From Linanthus parryae (taxonomy: Eukaryota; Streptophyta; Magnoliopsida; Ericales; Polemoniaceae), in assembly GCA_023055425.1 (NCBI GenBank), contig JALGPY010000007.1:87383136-87447135 (forward strand): DNA of 64,000 nt. The letters run 5' to 3'. The position numbers and the translations under genes are program-made. Shown one piece after another: positions 10,653 to 21,700 of the stretch. Each line of letters begins with the position of its first letter. The first letter of the stretch is position 1. The notes beneath the pieces are model-generated. The model was not told the DNA's origin. It saw nothing but the letters and a program-made list of their open reading frames with translations, and did no database searches.

Positions 10653-13600
10653 ATGGATCCCATGGATGAATCCGTTTCTCCTTCAAAAATCACGATGGAT
10701 GTTTGTGATGAAGTGAACAAGTCCATTAGAATGGATGTTGAAGAAAGTGGGCATGTCTCTGAAACTACAGAGGTTCCTCCGGCGACCACCGAAGCCCAAA
10801 ATGAAGAGGAAATCGATGCAACTCCGGAGACCTCCATACCGGAGAGTAAAGATGAAAACACAGATCTAACTGCAAATCCTACAGTAAATACTTCAAGCGC
10901 TGTAGAAACTGAAGAAATCCAAGAGACAATCGGAGTACCAGATAACAACAAAGAGCAGGAAGACATCATCCAAGGCGGGGAAGAAACTGAAGAGACTCAA
11001 AAACCAGTGGATCAAATTGATGAAACTCAGGACACAACCGGTGCACTAGCCACAGGTATTCCAACTTCTGAACTTTCTTTGTGTGTTTTTGATGGATTGA
11101 AACCCACCGGTGACCATTTACCGCCGAATTTAGGGTCTGGAGAAGGTGGGAATGTAGGGGATGGAGAAGGTGAGAATGTGGAGAAACCACAGGAAGTTCA
11201 CAAGGAAAACCCTACCCCAGCCCCAAAATCCCAAACTGAAACCGGAGAAGGTAGCCGGAAAAGCCATAGACTGAAGAGAAGGCTGGACTTCAACAAAGAA
11301 CAAGTCAAACCAAAGAGGAAACAGAGAAATCAAGCAAAACCAACCAGGGTAGTAATACAACAGAAAGAAACCAAAAAAACAGTGAAGAAGAGGAAGGAAA
11401 GAGACCCAAGCCCACATGAGGATATTGACCACACTGAAGAGGTTGCTCTGGAACTGTACATGTGAGTTATTTCATATCCGTTCAAAGTTTCTGTCTGCAA
11501 ATTATGAATTCTTGTCTAGAACGTTTACAATTCTATCCACCATATGTATCTTGTTTGGTTTGTCCAATTGTGCATACTGTAGATCTATAATATTCTCAGA
11601 GCATACTAAAAAGTTTACATTTATATCCATCATTTGTATCCTGTTTGGTTGGTCCAATTGTGCACACTGTAGCTCTATAATATTCTCAGAGCATACTACA
11701 TATTTTACATTTCTATCCATCATATGTATCCTTCAAACAATTCATCGTCTGTTTTAAACTGTGTTCTATGAGTTTTACTAGGAAGTTGTTTGTGCAGCCA
11801 AAGTAGGAAACACAATTATAAACTGGGGAAGGATGGACAGCCGAACAAGAGTCAAAGAAATTCAATGATTCGGGAATGGAATGTAATGGATGAGTATGCA
11901 AAGCAAGAATGGGTGGAAGAGGCTCAAAGAAAGATGCAAGAGGATGCAGCATCCACTGAGACAGAAAGTGGTGATGACTACAGGGTGGAACCAAGATCCA
12001 CTTCAAAACAAAAGGAACATGAGGATGCTGAGTACAATGAGGCAATAGCACCACCACAAGAAACAGCACCACAAAAGGAAACAGCGCCACAAAGAGAAAC
12101 AGCACCACAGCAAGAATCATCTACTGGAGCTACTAGAGCATTCATCCGATTTCGGTGAGTTCCACTTCTATCCACAACCTAGATTGTTTTATGTTCTGTG
12201 CTTTAAGTTGTTATTTGACAGTGTGATTTGAATGTATTATATTTCTATCTGAAATACAGACATATCTTTCTGTCTCTGAACTTGTTTTAAACTGTCTTGA
12301 AGGATGGAGAGGATTGACTACTACAAGAATGTTGAGGGTATTGATTCAATTACAAAAGACATTACAGACAAGATAAGGGAAGACTGGTTTTCCATGACTG
12401 AGTACCAAAGGGACATATACGTTAAAGAAGCAGCCCAGGAGAGGAGGAGAAGAGAAATTCTAGAGGAGCAAGGTGTCCTACAGGCAAAGCCAAATAGGGT
12501 TTCAAAAAAGGCAAGAGTGGTAGAAAGGTTGAAGGAAAGGGAAGTTTTGGCAAAAGCAGGACATAAAAAGAAGGGTGGGAAAAAGGAGAGGTGGCAGAGT
12601 TACATGTCCCTTCCAAAGATTCGCGATCTCTACCATGGAATGACTGATGAGCAGAAGGAATGGATTGATAAGATGGGACTGGGGGGTTAAGGCATTTGGA
12701 CATCTTGTATACACCTGAACCTTTCAATGCTTTCATATACGATGCCTATGACCCTGCCACACAATCTATCTCTGCCCATGGTCGGGAGTACAGAATCACA
12801 GATGAGACAGTTGGCTGGTTGCTTGGGGTGAGTACCACAGGGGAAATTCTTGAAAAAGAGGAATCCGATGTGATTTCGAAGAAATTGGCCCGTGAGCTTG
12901 ACCTGACTAAGGCATGCACAAATGTCATTGATTACTTTCCTGGTTCCTGAAAGAAGAGAATAAGATACTAAGTTATGAGTGGAAGAGGAGGGCAGTGGTG
13001 TTCATTTTGGCATGTTTTGGGATGCCCAACACAAGACTAGGAGTCAGAAACACACTGGTTCAGTATGTCATGGATCTGGAAAGGCTGGAAAATGTTAACT
13101 GGGCAGGTACTTGGCTCCAGTTCCTTAAAGCTCAGCACACTCCGGTTAAATTGAATGAGGCAATCCGAGGGGCTGATTGCTTGTTGATACCAATGGTAAC
13201 TGTCCATTTTACTTGTCTATCTGTCTATTTATAATATCTATCCAAATGTATAACAAATCTGTTTTGCATGTGCAGATGGTGTACTTGGAGAAGTTCGTTC
13301 CAAAGCACCACAAACACCCTAAAGGATGTGAAGATGCAGAGACAAGGCCTAGACTGAAGCTATGGGACACTGACAACCTGAATTCCAGATGGAAATTTGT
13401 ACAAAAGTACATGAATACAGTAAGACCTGTTTCTATATCAACCTACTCCATGTGGTTTACATTTCTATCAGAAAATACATATCTGATATCCCTGTTTTTT
13501 GAACAATGCAGCTGGAGTTGCTTCCACTCCCACACAGCAAAGATGATTTCAAACCTGATTTCAGCAAAAGAGAGCAGTGGGATGAGGTCATGTTAATGGT

Positions 13601-15617
13601 CAATGAAAAAATAGGAAGCGTTGTCGAACAGGCCGTGCAGAGGGTACTAGAGAAGAGGTTGGGTAAGCAAATGCAGTACCCTGCAGAGGAGGAAGAAGAA
13701 CATGAAGAGGAGGAACAACAAAATGATGGAAATTCAAGAGAGGGCAGATAACAAGAATCCAAGGGCAACGCCGAAATTGACCCAAAAGAGCCACAACAGC
13801 ACATTACTGTAGATACCACAGCTACAAGTATATTCAAACCTGTAGAAGTTTCAGAAGAGAACACTTCAATGGTTTACAACAATTTGATAAGTTATATGTC
13901 TATCCATCTAATGTGTCATACTGTCATGTTTTGATTTCTATCCATATGTTTCTTATTGCAGGCAGCATCCAACAAGCTTCCACCCAAGTCTCCAATACAA
14001 GTATCTTCAACTCCCACCATGCCTGGTCATGCATCACCAAGGGTTTTCCCACCCATCAGGCCTGCTCATGGATCACCTAAGATGCCATCTCCTCTCATCG
14101 GAAAGAATACTGTCAGTCCATCGAACAGAGGAGGGAAAGGGAGAGGGAGAGGTAGAGGAAGAGGAAGAGGAGGGGAGAGGGAAACAGTAAAGGGCCCAAA
14201 GAGAACCCCGGAGAGAATACGGATGCAGGGCACGTTTGATGTTGTGCTGCCAATCATGCCGGAAGTAGAAGACTGCTGGTTGCATTTCTACATGAGTCGT
14301 CAGGCTGTTGAGGGCATAAAAGAGAAGCGGGAACTACGGGCCCCATTTCAATAGTGAGTACCCTTTCCCTACATTAAAATATTTGTGATTGATCAATCTC
14401 ACTGTTTATTTATAAATGAAATGGCTCATTGTTGATTAAATGGAACGTACCCTTTCTCTACAGTAACCTCATTGTTGATATAAATGGAGTGGCTAGTATA
14501 GCATGGGATTATTCATGGCAGCTGGAGGCTCCTACCTTCTTAGGAGATACGGTAAATGAATAAATAATCTTTACTTTATGTTCTATTTTCAAAATGAATG
14601 TTATGTTGTAAAATTAGAACATTAACAGAACTGTTTGATTGTTTTAAAATTTTATCCAAACTTGTATCCATTCAATCTGCAGATGCTCGACTGAATGTCC
14701 CACATCCTCCACCTCCAAGAGAAATTTAGGACTGATGAGGAAAAGAAGATATGGTTCTTTCCATGCATGTATGTTGTAAGTATTTAAAACACTGGAATCA
14801 TTGCACTTAATTTCGTCGTTGATTGATCAATACTACATTTCTTTAATGCGGTCATTTTCATGCACAGCCATTGGGTCAGAAGAATGCAAATGGTGGGATA
14901 AATCCGATGTACATGGGGACATGAACTCGATGTCTATGGTAAGCGTTACGTCCTAGTCCTCCAAGTGTCAATAAGAAGGGCATTTTTGACTTGGTTTGTT
15001 CTTTGGCTTATGTACAGGTTTCTATTCCCCTCAACATCCACGAAACGCATTACTTTCTCATGGTATTGCACTTTATTGAGGAAAAAGTGTACATCCTTGA
15101 TCCGATGTCAAGGTACATTTACCTACCAGATGCCATTCGTGAGAAGCTTGGACAAATTCACACCAATTTCAGCATATCCCTGCCAGAATATAGAGCTGTT
15201 CATGACATCAGAAAGTGGGAGATTGTTTGGACAAAGCCTGACATTCCAAGGCAACATAACAAGTAATGTCTTCATACTAATGTTTCAATCTAGATTGTTT
15301 ACATTTTTATCCAATTGTTCTGTAATAGTATTTACTTTCCTTTTTCCAGCTATGATTGTGGAGCATATGTGTGCTTCTACATGGAAAATCTGAGGGAGCT
15401 GATCCCACACCCTGTTCGGAGGATAAAAATCAATGAAAAATACATAAGAATCTAGCTCGCCAATGAAATTGGCCGTTCCGAGTTCAACGAACTCCGACAG
15501 GACCTTCTTGATGTTGTGGACAGATTCAAGTATGAGGAAAACAATGAGGACTTATTTGACAGAAAGTACATGGACATACCTACGGTCTATTCAGCCTTTA
15601 GGAATCATTACTTTTGA
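10653..15617 (+). pseudogene. Ulp1-like (C48) SUMO-protease-type gene, broken
   Basis: A cysteine protease of the Ulp1/SENP fold, which in its family removes SUMO or related tags. The exons I can place are 10653-11461, 11798-12154, 12303-13195 (with internal frame breaks), 13276-13419, 13512-about 13868, 13962-14353, 14464-14551, 14683-14775, about 14883-14940, 15018-15262 and 15350-15617, most with GT-AG borders. The N-terminal half is acidic and Lys-rich, with a repeated APQ-ET run (12050-12110) and a Gly-Arg repeat (about 14125-14175). The catalytic part retains His in THYFLMVLHF, Asp in YILDP, Gln in IPRQHN and Cys in YDCGAYVC, so the active-site set is present. Lesions: frame breaks at the G-run 12681-12686, near 12945 and near 14890; stops TAA 13749-13751, TGA 14692-14694 and TAG 15453-15455. 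The ATG at 10653 was chosen over the longer upstream frame because the upstream part is CT-rich leader. Similar genes ride in plant KAONASHI-type MULEs. Confidence 0.8.
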
Positions 15618-15673
15618 GTAGTCCATGACTAGGAGAAATATGTGATTTTGTGTTGTTTTGAAAAAAATTTAAC

Positions 15674-16085
15674 TTATGTCTGTTTGTTTGAGAATGTTGA
15701 CAATGAGGGTGGTGAATCTTTCTGGGGATGTAATAGTTGTGTGGTTGAGGTTCCAAAACTCTATTTTTGTTCATGTCAACTACATTGCATGCTACCTGTT
15801 TATAAATCTAGTCTGTATGTGTTGGATTTTTATCTGCATTTTCTGTTTATGTTTTTTTGTTTGACATAAGTAAAGCCTGTGTGTTTGGATTTTTATCTAC
15901 ATTCTACCTGTTTATGTCTGTTTGTTTGACAATGAGGGTGGTGACTCTTTCTGTGGCTGTAATAGTTGTGTGGTTCTAGTTTCAAAACCATGAACTTAAC
16001 TATTTTTGTTTATGTGAACTACATTACATTCTACCTGTTCATAAATAATATTTGTATGTTTTGGATTTCTATCTACATTTTGGTC
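15674..16085. repeat. Imperfect tandem duplication after the protease gene
   Basis: Two copies of a roughly 230-bp unit run from about 15674 and about 15912. Both carry GTCTGTTTGTTTGA, then GACAATGAGGGTGGTGA, TCTTTCTG, GTAATAGTTGTGTGGTT and a TTGGATTTYTATCTACATT end. The last element is a copy of the dispersed motif in reverse. Non-coding; frames such as 15642-15869 are by-products. Confidence 0.75.
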
Positions 16086-16334
16086 AAATCTGTTTCTCAC
16101 TCGTGACCACATTCACTGATTCCTTTACTTTGTTAATCAGCATATACTTTGGTATCAGTGTAGTCAAACCTGTATTTATGAACCCTTTACTCCACATTTA
16201 TGTCCAACAACAAACCACCCTTCCCTTCTCCTACTTATACACCCAACCACTCTTGCACAAACACATCTGCCATTTAACTCCTGCTCTCCACCATCTTCTC
16301 CTCCTCCAAATATCCCCAAATTCTCATCACCACC

Positions 16335-16705
16335 ATGTCACATACCTCATTCAACTCCTCCTCTAACCAATACCGTCGTAACCCCGAGTATGGACCAAGG
16401 TATTGTAACTGTGGAAGGATACGAGTGATGAGAAGAGATGGTCTAACACAAAGAACTCATGTCGAGATTTCTACCGGTGCCCACTGCCTCAGGGGTCTCA
16501 ATGTAGTTACTTTGTATGGGCGGACGAAGAACCTCCATGCTTTTGCGAGGAGAAAATGCAACGATGGTCCAGAATTATTGAAACAACAAGACGAATGAGG
16601 TCTGAAAATCAAGAAATGCTAAGGAGACAAAAGATATCGCACACATGCATCATCGTTCTTGCATTTGCGTTACTTTTCGCAATAATTATTATTTTTTTTA
16701 AGTGA
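16335..16705 (+). pseudogene. Small GRF zinc-finger protein with C-terminal membrane segment, frameshifted
   Basis: The ATG at 16335 has a good context (CACCATGTC) and opens a frame with the zinc-binding start YCNCGRIRVMRR. The frame then shifts, and the second half continues in another frame with FYRCPLPQGSQCSYFVWADE. That is the rest of a GRF-type zinc finger, a fold that binds single-stranded nucleic acid in other proteins. A Lys/Arg-rich stretch follows, then a hydrophobic tail of about 20 residues (CIIVLAFALLFAIIIIFF) before TGA at 16703-16705. One frameshift lies near 16440-16465. Short GRF proteins with a tail anchor are widespread in plant genomes and of unknown role. Here the gene sits inside the motif-bounded block with the transposase and Ulp1-like genes. 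Confidence 0.75.
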
Positions 16706-16727
16706 AACGACAGTTGCAAGGTGTGCT

Positions 16728-16955
16728 TCTGTCCACTTTTATGTTTCACAAGTCATGTATCTTCCTTTTAAACCTTCAGTGCTTGCAAATCTGCTGTAAT
16801 AGCTTAGTTGTAGAGCGTTGTTTGCGTTTCTATCTGGTTTGTTTAAGTTTTATCCGATTCTATTCATTTCTGTCCACTTTTAATTATTTATATCTGTAGT
16901 TTTATCTCCATCTTTACAGTTTTATCCATTTCTTTACATTTCTATCCAGATTTCT
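16728..16955. repeat. Right cluster of the dispersed motif (reverse orientation)
   Basis: Repeated CTTTACATTTCTATCCA-type words appear: TCTGTCCACTTTTATGTTTCA, TTTTATCCGATTCTATTCA, TTTCTGTCCACTTTTAATT, TTTTATCTCCATCTTTACAG, TTTTATCCATTTCTTTACA and TTTCTATCCAGA. These are reverse complements of the cluster at 6885-7030, so the two clusters face each other across the block. Confidence 0.75.
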
Positions 16956-17245
16956 GATGGCGGCGCCCTGTGGTCCATTTTTTTGTCTTTTAGCGGGTAA
17001 AACCGTAATTACCGGCAAAAACTGGCTGAGCCGACGTACTGTAGCCTCCGCGAAAACAATCACTATATTAACGACATGTTTGGTGCATGGATAAAGAAGT
17101 CAACAATAATACTAATATAGAGAAGCAGTTAGCTTTCAATTTATCATTTTTTCTGGTAACTCTTATTGTTATTATCCTTTCTAGGTCGTTGAGGGAACCG
17201 CATAGGCCCCCAAAAAATTTAGGTTCACTAACTCTTAAAAATTAA

Positions 17246-17247
<2 letters not shown>
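16956..17247. other. Right flank of the three-gene block
   Basis: A GC-rich patch (16958-17060, with GGCGGCGCC and CCGGCAAAAACTGG) follows the last motif copy, mirroring the GC-rich patch left of 6885. The two do not align as clear inverted repeats. AT-rich DNA follows. Confidence 0.4.

Positions 17248-17278
<31 letters not shown>
17248..17278. repeat. (TA)n microsatellite
   Basis: About 30 bp of uninterrupted TA dinucleotides in AT-rich DNA. Confidence 0.95.
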
Positions 17279-17280
<2 letters not shown>

Positions 17281-18733
17281 TTCTAATTTACAAAAAAAAA
17301 TATTTCCGCTTAACACATGTTATCAAAAACTTCTTTCAGTCGCAAGAAAGATTAATTGGATTAGCAACATTATCTATAGAATTTTTTTAGAATCTCGAAT
17401 ACTACGGTTTAATTAGTATATTTACATCTACAAAAGTATGAGAAAAGTTTTTTGTGTAGAATGAAATATACACTATAGAATATGTGAAGGAAATTTCTGA
17501 GGGCCTCAAATCGAATACTCACCTTAGGCCACAGGAACACAAGAGACGTCCATCTATCCTTTCTATACCAAAAATTTGATCCCGCTTTATAGTTGGAATT
17601 GAATACTGAATTTTTAATAATGTTTACTGTAATCGTATAAATAAAAAAGTCCAATAATTATATTTGAATAATTAATACTCTCTTAATATATATGTATATA
17701 CATATAATGTTGTATGACATCTTGTACTCCAAATTTTTAATTACGACACCAAACGATTATAATAGGAAACAACACTAATTAACAAATATGGAGACGACCA
17801 AGGCAGTTCCATTTTTATTTAAAAATTACTGTGCAAAATATCTTTTGACATATAACCCCCTTCAGTATTGGTACGCTGACACTTGATACATGCAATATCA
17901 ATTTTGTCTCTTAATATCTCTGCACTTTGTAAAAAATCGACACCTAGGTCCAATTGACTAACATCGTTAGTTGAATTCTGTTTTGGCGTTAGCTATATTA
18001 GCAGAATTGAGGGTATAATTGTCATTTAACTACCACCCACTACCACCAACAACAACACCGCCTTCTTCTTCAAATCACATAACAATTGCCACCGCCACCA
18101 GACTCACCGCCACATACACCACCACCACCTCTACCTCAACAGCCACCAATACCACCACAACCACTCAACCCCAGCCACCACCTCATCCATAATCGAACCA
18201 ACCACCACCAAAATTCCCACACAACCATCACCACATCCACCTTCACCAGTGAACCGGATTGAAACCCGACACCCCAGAGAAAGAAATGAAGGATGAACGG
18301 ACGAAGGGAGAACGACGACGCAGCCAGTGGCTGTCGATGTCGACGGTGAAATTTGGTACACTTGTGGAGGGAAAATGTCATTTCCCAAACTAGGAGAGGT
18401 GGATTTATCTTTCCATAATACTTGAGGGGAAAAATGTGACTTTGCCCTAATTTCATGCGTTGATTATTTCTACCGATCCTCCTGAGAGGATCACTGGCCT
18501 CTATCTTTTGCAAGAGAAACCAAGTTTGAACAGTTGAAAGAAGGGCAGAAGAGGCACAGACCAATAGCCACTTATCACTAGCCACGTCATCTATTTTAAT
18601 CTCCGCCTAACTCCAGAGAAGCAACAAGTTACAGAGTCGGGAAACTCAGCAGAGCCGCCTTAGAAGGAGACACCGAACCTCAACGGCTCCATTTCTCCTT
18701 CTCGTCCTCAAACCCTAGTCACCTCCTTAATCA
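17279..18733. other. Upstream region of SFC1
   Basis: AT-rich to 18000, then a CCA/CAC-rich stretch (18030-18260), then the SFC1 leader. Minus-strand frames at 18131-18585 translate the CCA-rich DNA into low-complexity peptides and show no domain. The leader just before the ATG (18600-18733) is CT/GA-rich, and I see no clear TATA box. Transcript data would be needed to place the start site. Confidence 0.4.
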
Positions 18734-21700
18734 ATGGCTGAGAAAAACCAGAAATCGATCCCACCCTACATGAAAGCCATCGCTGGCTCGATCGGAGGGG
18801 TAGTAGAAGCGTCGTGTTTACAGCCGATTGACGTCATCAAGACCCGGCTCCAGCTCGACCGCTCCGGCGTCTACAAGGGAATTGTCCACTGCGGCTCCAC
18901 CGTGGTCCGCACGGAGGGCGTCCGCGCATTGTGGAAGGGCTTGACGCCGTTCGCCACTCACTTGACCTTGAAGTATGCGCTCCGGATGGGGTCGAACGCC
19001 GTGTTTCAGACGGCTTTCAAGGACTCCGAGACGGGGAAGCTCAGTTACCAGGGGAGGCTCCTCTCCGGATTCGGCGCTGGCGTTCTCGAGGCCCTCGTTA
19101 TTGTTACGCCTTTTGAGGTTAGTCCAATTTGATTAATTGACGATGGCATTTCTGGTGATGAGCATAGCTCAGTGCTCAATCGATTGTTTGGTGAATGATT
19201 ACTAACTGTGCGGAAACAATTTGATTGCTAGTGTCATTTCAGATTGTTAATTGAGTCAATTGCTCATTGATACTATTCTGTCGTCTATCAGAATTGGGCA
19301 ATATCTGGTCGTTTGATAGGAACCAATATTTTCTCAATGCTCACAATATCTACTGTAATTCACATGGAAAATAGTAGTAGTCCTCTGATGTGGAAATTGT
19401 GAACTCTACACTCTTGTGTGAAGAACTTGAAAAGGTATACAATTATCGTTGGATGTGGATTAAATGTTAATAATATCTAAACTCCAACCCAGGAACATAA
19501 ACCGTATATTCAATTAACAAACTTTCATTTCATCCAGAGGCAGCTTTGACCTCGAAAAGTTGCATCACACACTTCCAAATATAGAACGAGACTTCCTAAT
19601 TTCATTTTGAAGTGTACCATTTCGTGGAGACCCGTTTCTCTAGTAGCGCTGGCCCAACCCTTATGCAGAATGCCCTAACAACTACTTCAACCAACATCAT
19701 TATTTATTGAATGATATGGTGATAGGTGGAGGACCAGTGGTCAAGGAGAAATTTTTTAGTGCTCCATTGGAGCATCACGTGGTGCTCTACATCCATTCAA
19801 AGTGCAACATTTAAATCAACTGTCAATGGTTGGCAGACACTCATTGATTGTAGAGCACCATGTGGTGCTCTAATGGAGCACTAAAAAATTGCTCGTGGTC
19901 AAGGCTTGCATGAGCAGTTGTCTTTTCAGAATTGCTACGAGGTTTTGTATTAATTTTCATTCAGAAAGATTCAGAAAATTATATTTTACTCTAGTGATAT
20001 ATATAATAACATACAAGGCATACGATTATCGTTGAATGTGGATTACATGTTAATTATATCTAAACTCCAACCCAGAAACATAAACCGTATATTTAATTAA
20101 CAAACTTTCATTTCATCCAAAGGCAGCTTTGACGTCGATATTTTGCATCGCACACTTCAAAATATATGACGAGACCTCCAAATTTCAGTTTTGAAGTGTA
20201 CCATTTCGTGGAGAATTACATCCCGTGTCTCTAGTAGGGCTATCCCAACCCTTATGAAGAATGCCCTAACCACCACTTCAAGCACCAACTTTATTTATTA
20301 AATGTTAGGGTGATAGCTGGAGAACCTGGGTTTTACAACCAGTGGTCAAGGGCCAAGGCTTGTATTGTTTTACATGAGCTGTTGTGTTTTCGGAATAGAT
20401 AGGAGGCTTTGTATTAAATTTTTCCTTCAGGAAGATTGTGAAACTTATATTTTACTCTAGGAATATAATAACATACAGGCCAGGAGTTTTTATTTGTTAT
20501 ATGATTTGTCTATTTCCCAAAGACTCGCTGGCATTTCTACAAGTGCAAATCTTTGCGTGTTCAGTATCCAAGTTCACTAACTAGCATAGGATGAATGTAC
20601 ACTATCAGCGTGTTGCAACAAAATTAATGATATGCCAGGTGGTATGTTGGAGACGTGACATGATTAATGCTGTACACGAGTCTCTGAAACGGTGACATGG
20701 TACTTTCTATGCTATATTTTACCCTCTGGAAACTCAAGACATAGGTTTTGGATTAAAAGAATTTGTTCCACTAGTTCATGCTGAACCTATCCAAGGCCAG
20801 GCTATTTAATGGACCTGACGCCAGCTGGGTGACACTGATGAAAGCAACAACACAAATTCCACTTGTGTTATTGAAGTCAGTGTAGCTTCCAGAAAGGTTA
20901 TTAAGCATGGTGTTTGGTTACAACTAATTTCACCTGTCCCTCTTTACCATTAGATTATCGCACTACCCATTACCTTGCACTTGCTCCAAAGGCCCAACCT
21001 GATTAGTATGGAAAGCAATGCAGTCCTAGGAATCTACAATTACTCTCGAAGACATATATTTAGGCCTTGTAAGATGGAATGTAAAAGATGGTGACTTCAC
21101 AAGCAATAGGGTTTAGATAAATCCCTAAGATGTTTGCTAGAATAGTTTGAATGACTAATCTTGTGGCCTATAGTTCCACCGAGCCCACATATAGTGGTAA
21201 TTACTTGGCCTGATTCCAAAGGAAACCATTATAGAATGTTCTGAATCAGGACTTATCCTTCAGGACTAGCTGAGTTTGTCGGGTGGAAGGCTTGGTAGTC
21301 AAGAGGTCCCAGATTCAAGTTGCACTGGCCTCTCAGCTATGTGTAACCTGGGCTTGACTTCCCTGTGTGGTTTACAGGCAATTGAACAGTAGTAAGGTTT
21401 ACCCAGTGCACAACCTAAGGGTACCGTCTGTGGGTTTCCCTTGTCATTAAAAAAAGTGTTCCAAATCAGGACTTTTACATGATGAGGCAGTTTCTTGACA
21501 GTCTCTCTGAGTTCAATGGTTGTTTTCTAAAGGGGCTGCATGCTTACTACTTTATTGGGTCCTTTCCCATTATATCTTTTTTTCTGTGGGAAAGGGTAAT
21601 ACCGCAGTATATTCTGTAGAGGTTTTACCTGAACATCAACTTCATTTTAGAAAGATGTTTCAGAATCTGATAAGTTTCTTGTTTGTCTTACCTCCATGCC

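Larger units (their letters stand above)
6885..16955. mobile_element. Candidate multi-gene MULE-like element (ends approximate)
   Basis: This block joins a FAR1-type MULE transposase gene (minus, 7071-9977), a Ulp1-like protease gene (plus, 10653-15617) and a GRF zinc-finger membrane protein gene (plus, 16335-16705). They are bounded on both sides by clusters of the same short motif, TGGATARAAATGYAAAG, pointing inward on the left and as its reverse complement on the right. Plant MULEs that carry a Ulp1-like gene are known (the KAONASHI type), and some lack obvious terminal inverted repeats. I found neither convincing inverted ends nor a target duplication, so the limits are simply the outermost motif copies. 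All three genes are broken. The alternative is a chance cluster of separately inserted or captured genes; the shared motif argues against it. Confidence 0.55.

Noticed and set aside
6770..17060. Terminal inverted repeats for the three-gene block
   Set aside because: Both edges have GC-rich patches next to the motif clusters, but I could not align them as inverted repeats or find a matching target duplication.
18131..18585. Minus-strand ORFs upstream of SFC1
   Set aside because: Low-complexity translation of CCA-rich DNA on the opposite strand, with no domain and no neighbour relation.
21255..21330. A functional tRNA gene
   Set aside because: The A- and B-box-like parts belong to a SINE: body, A-tail and target duplication are present and the acceptor stem does not pair well.
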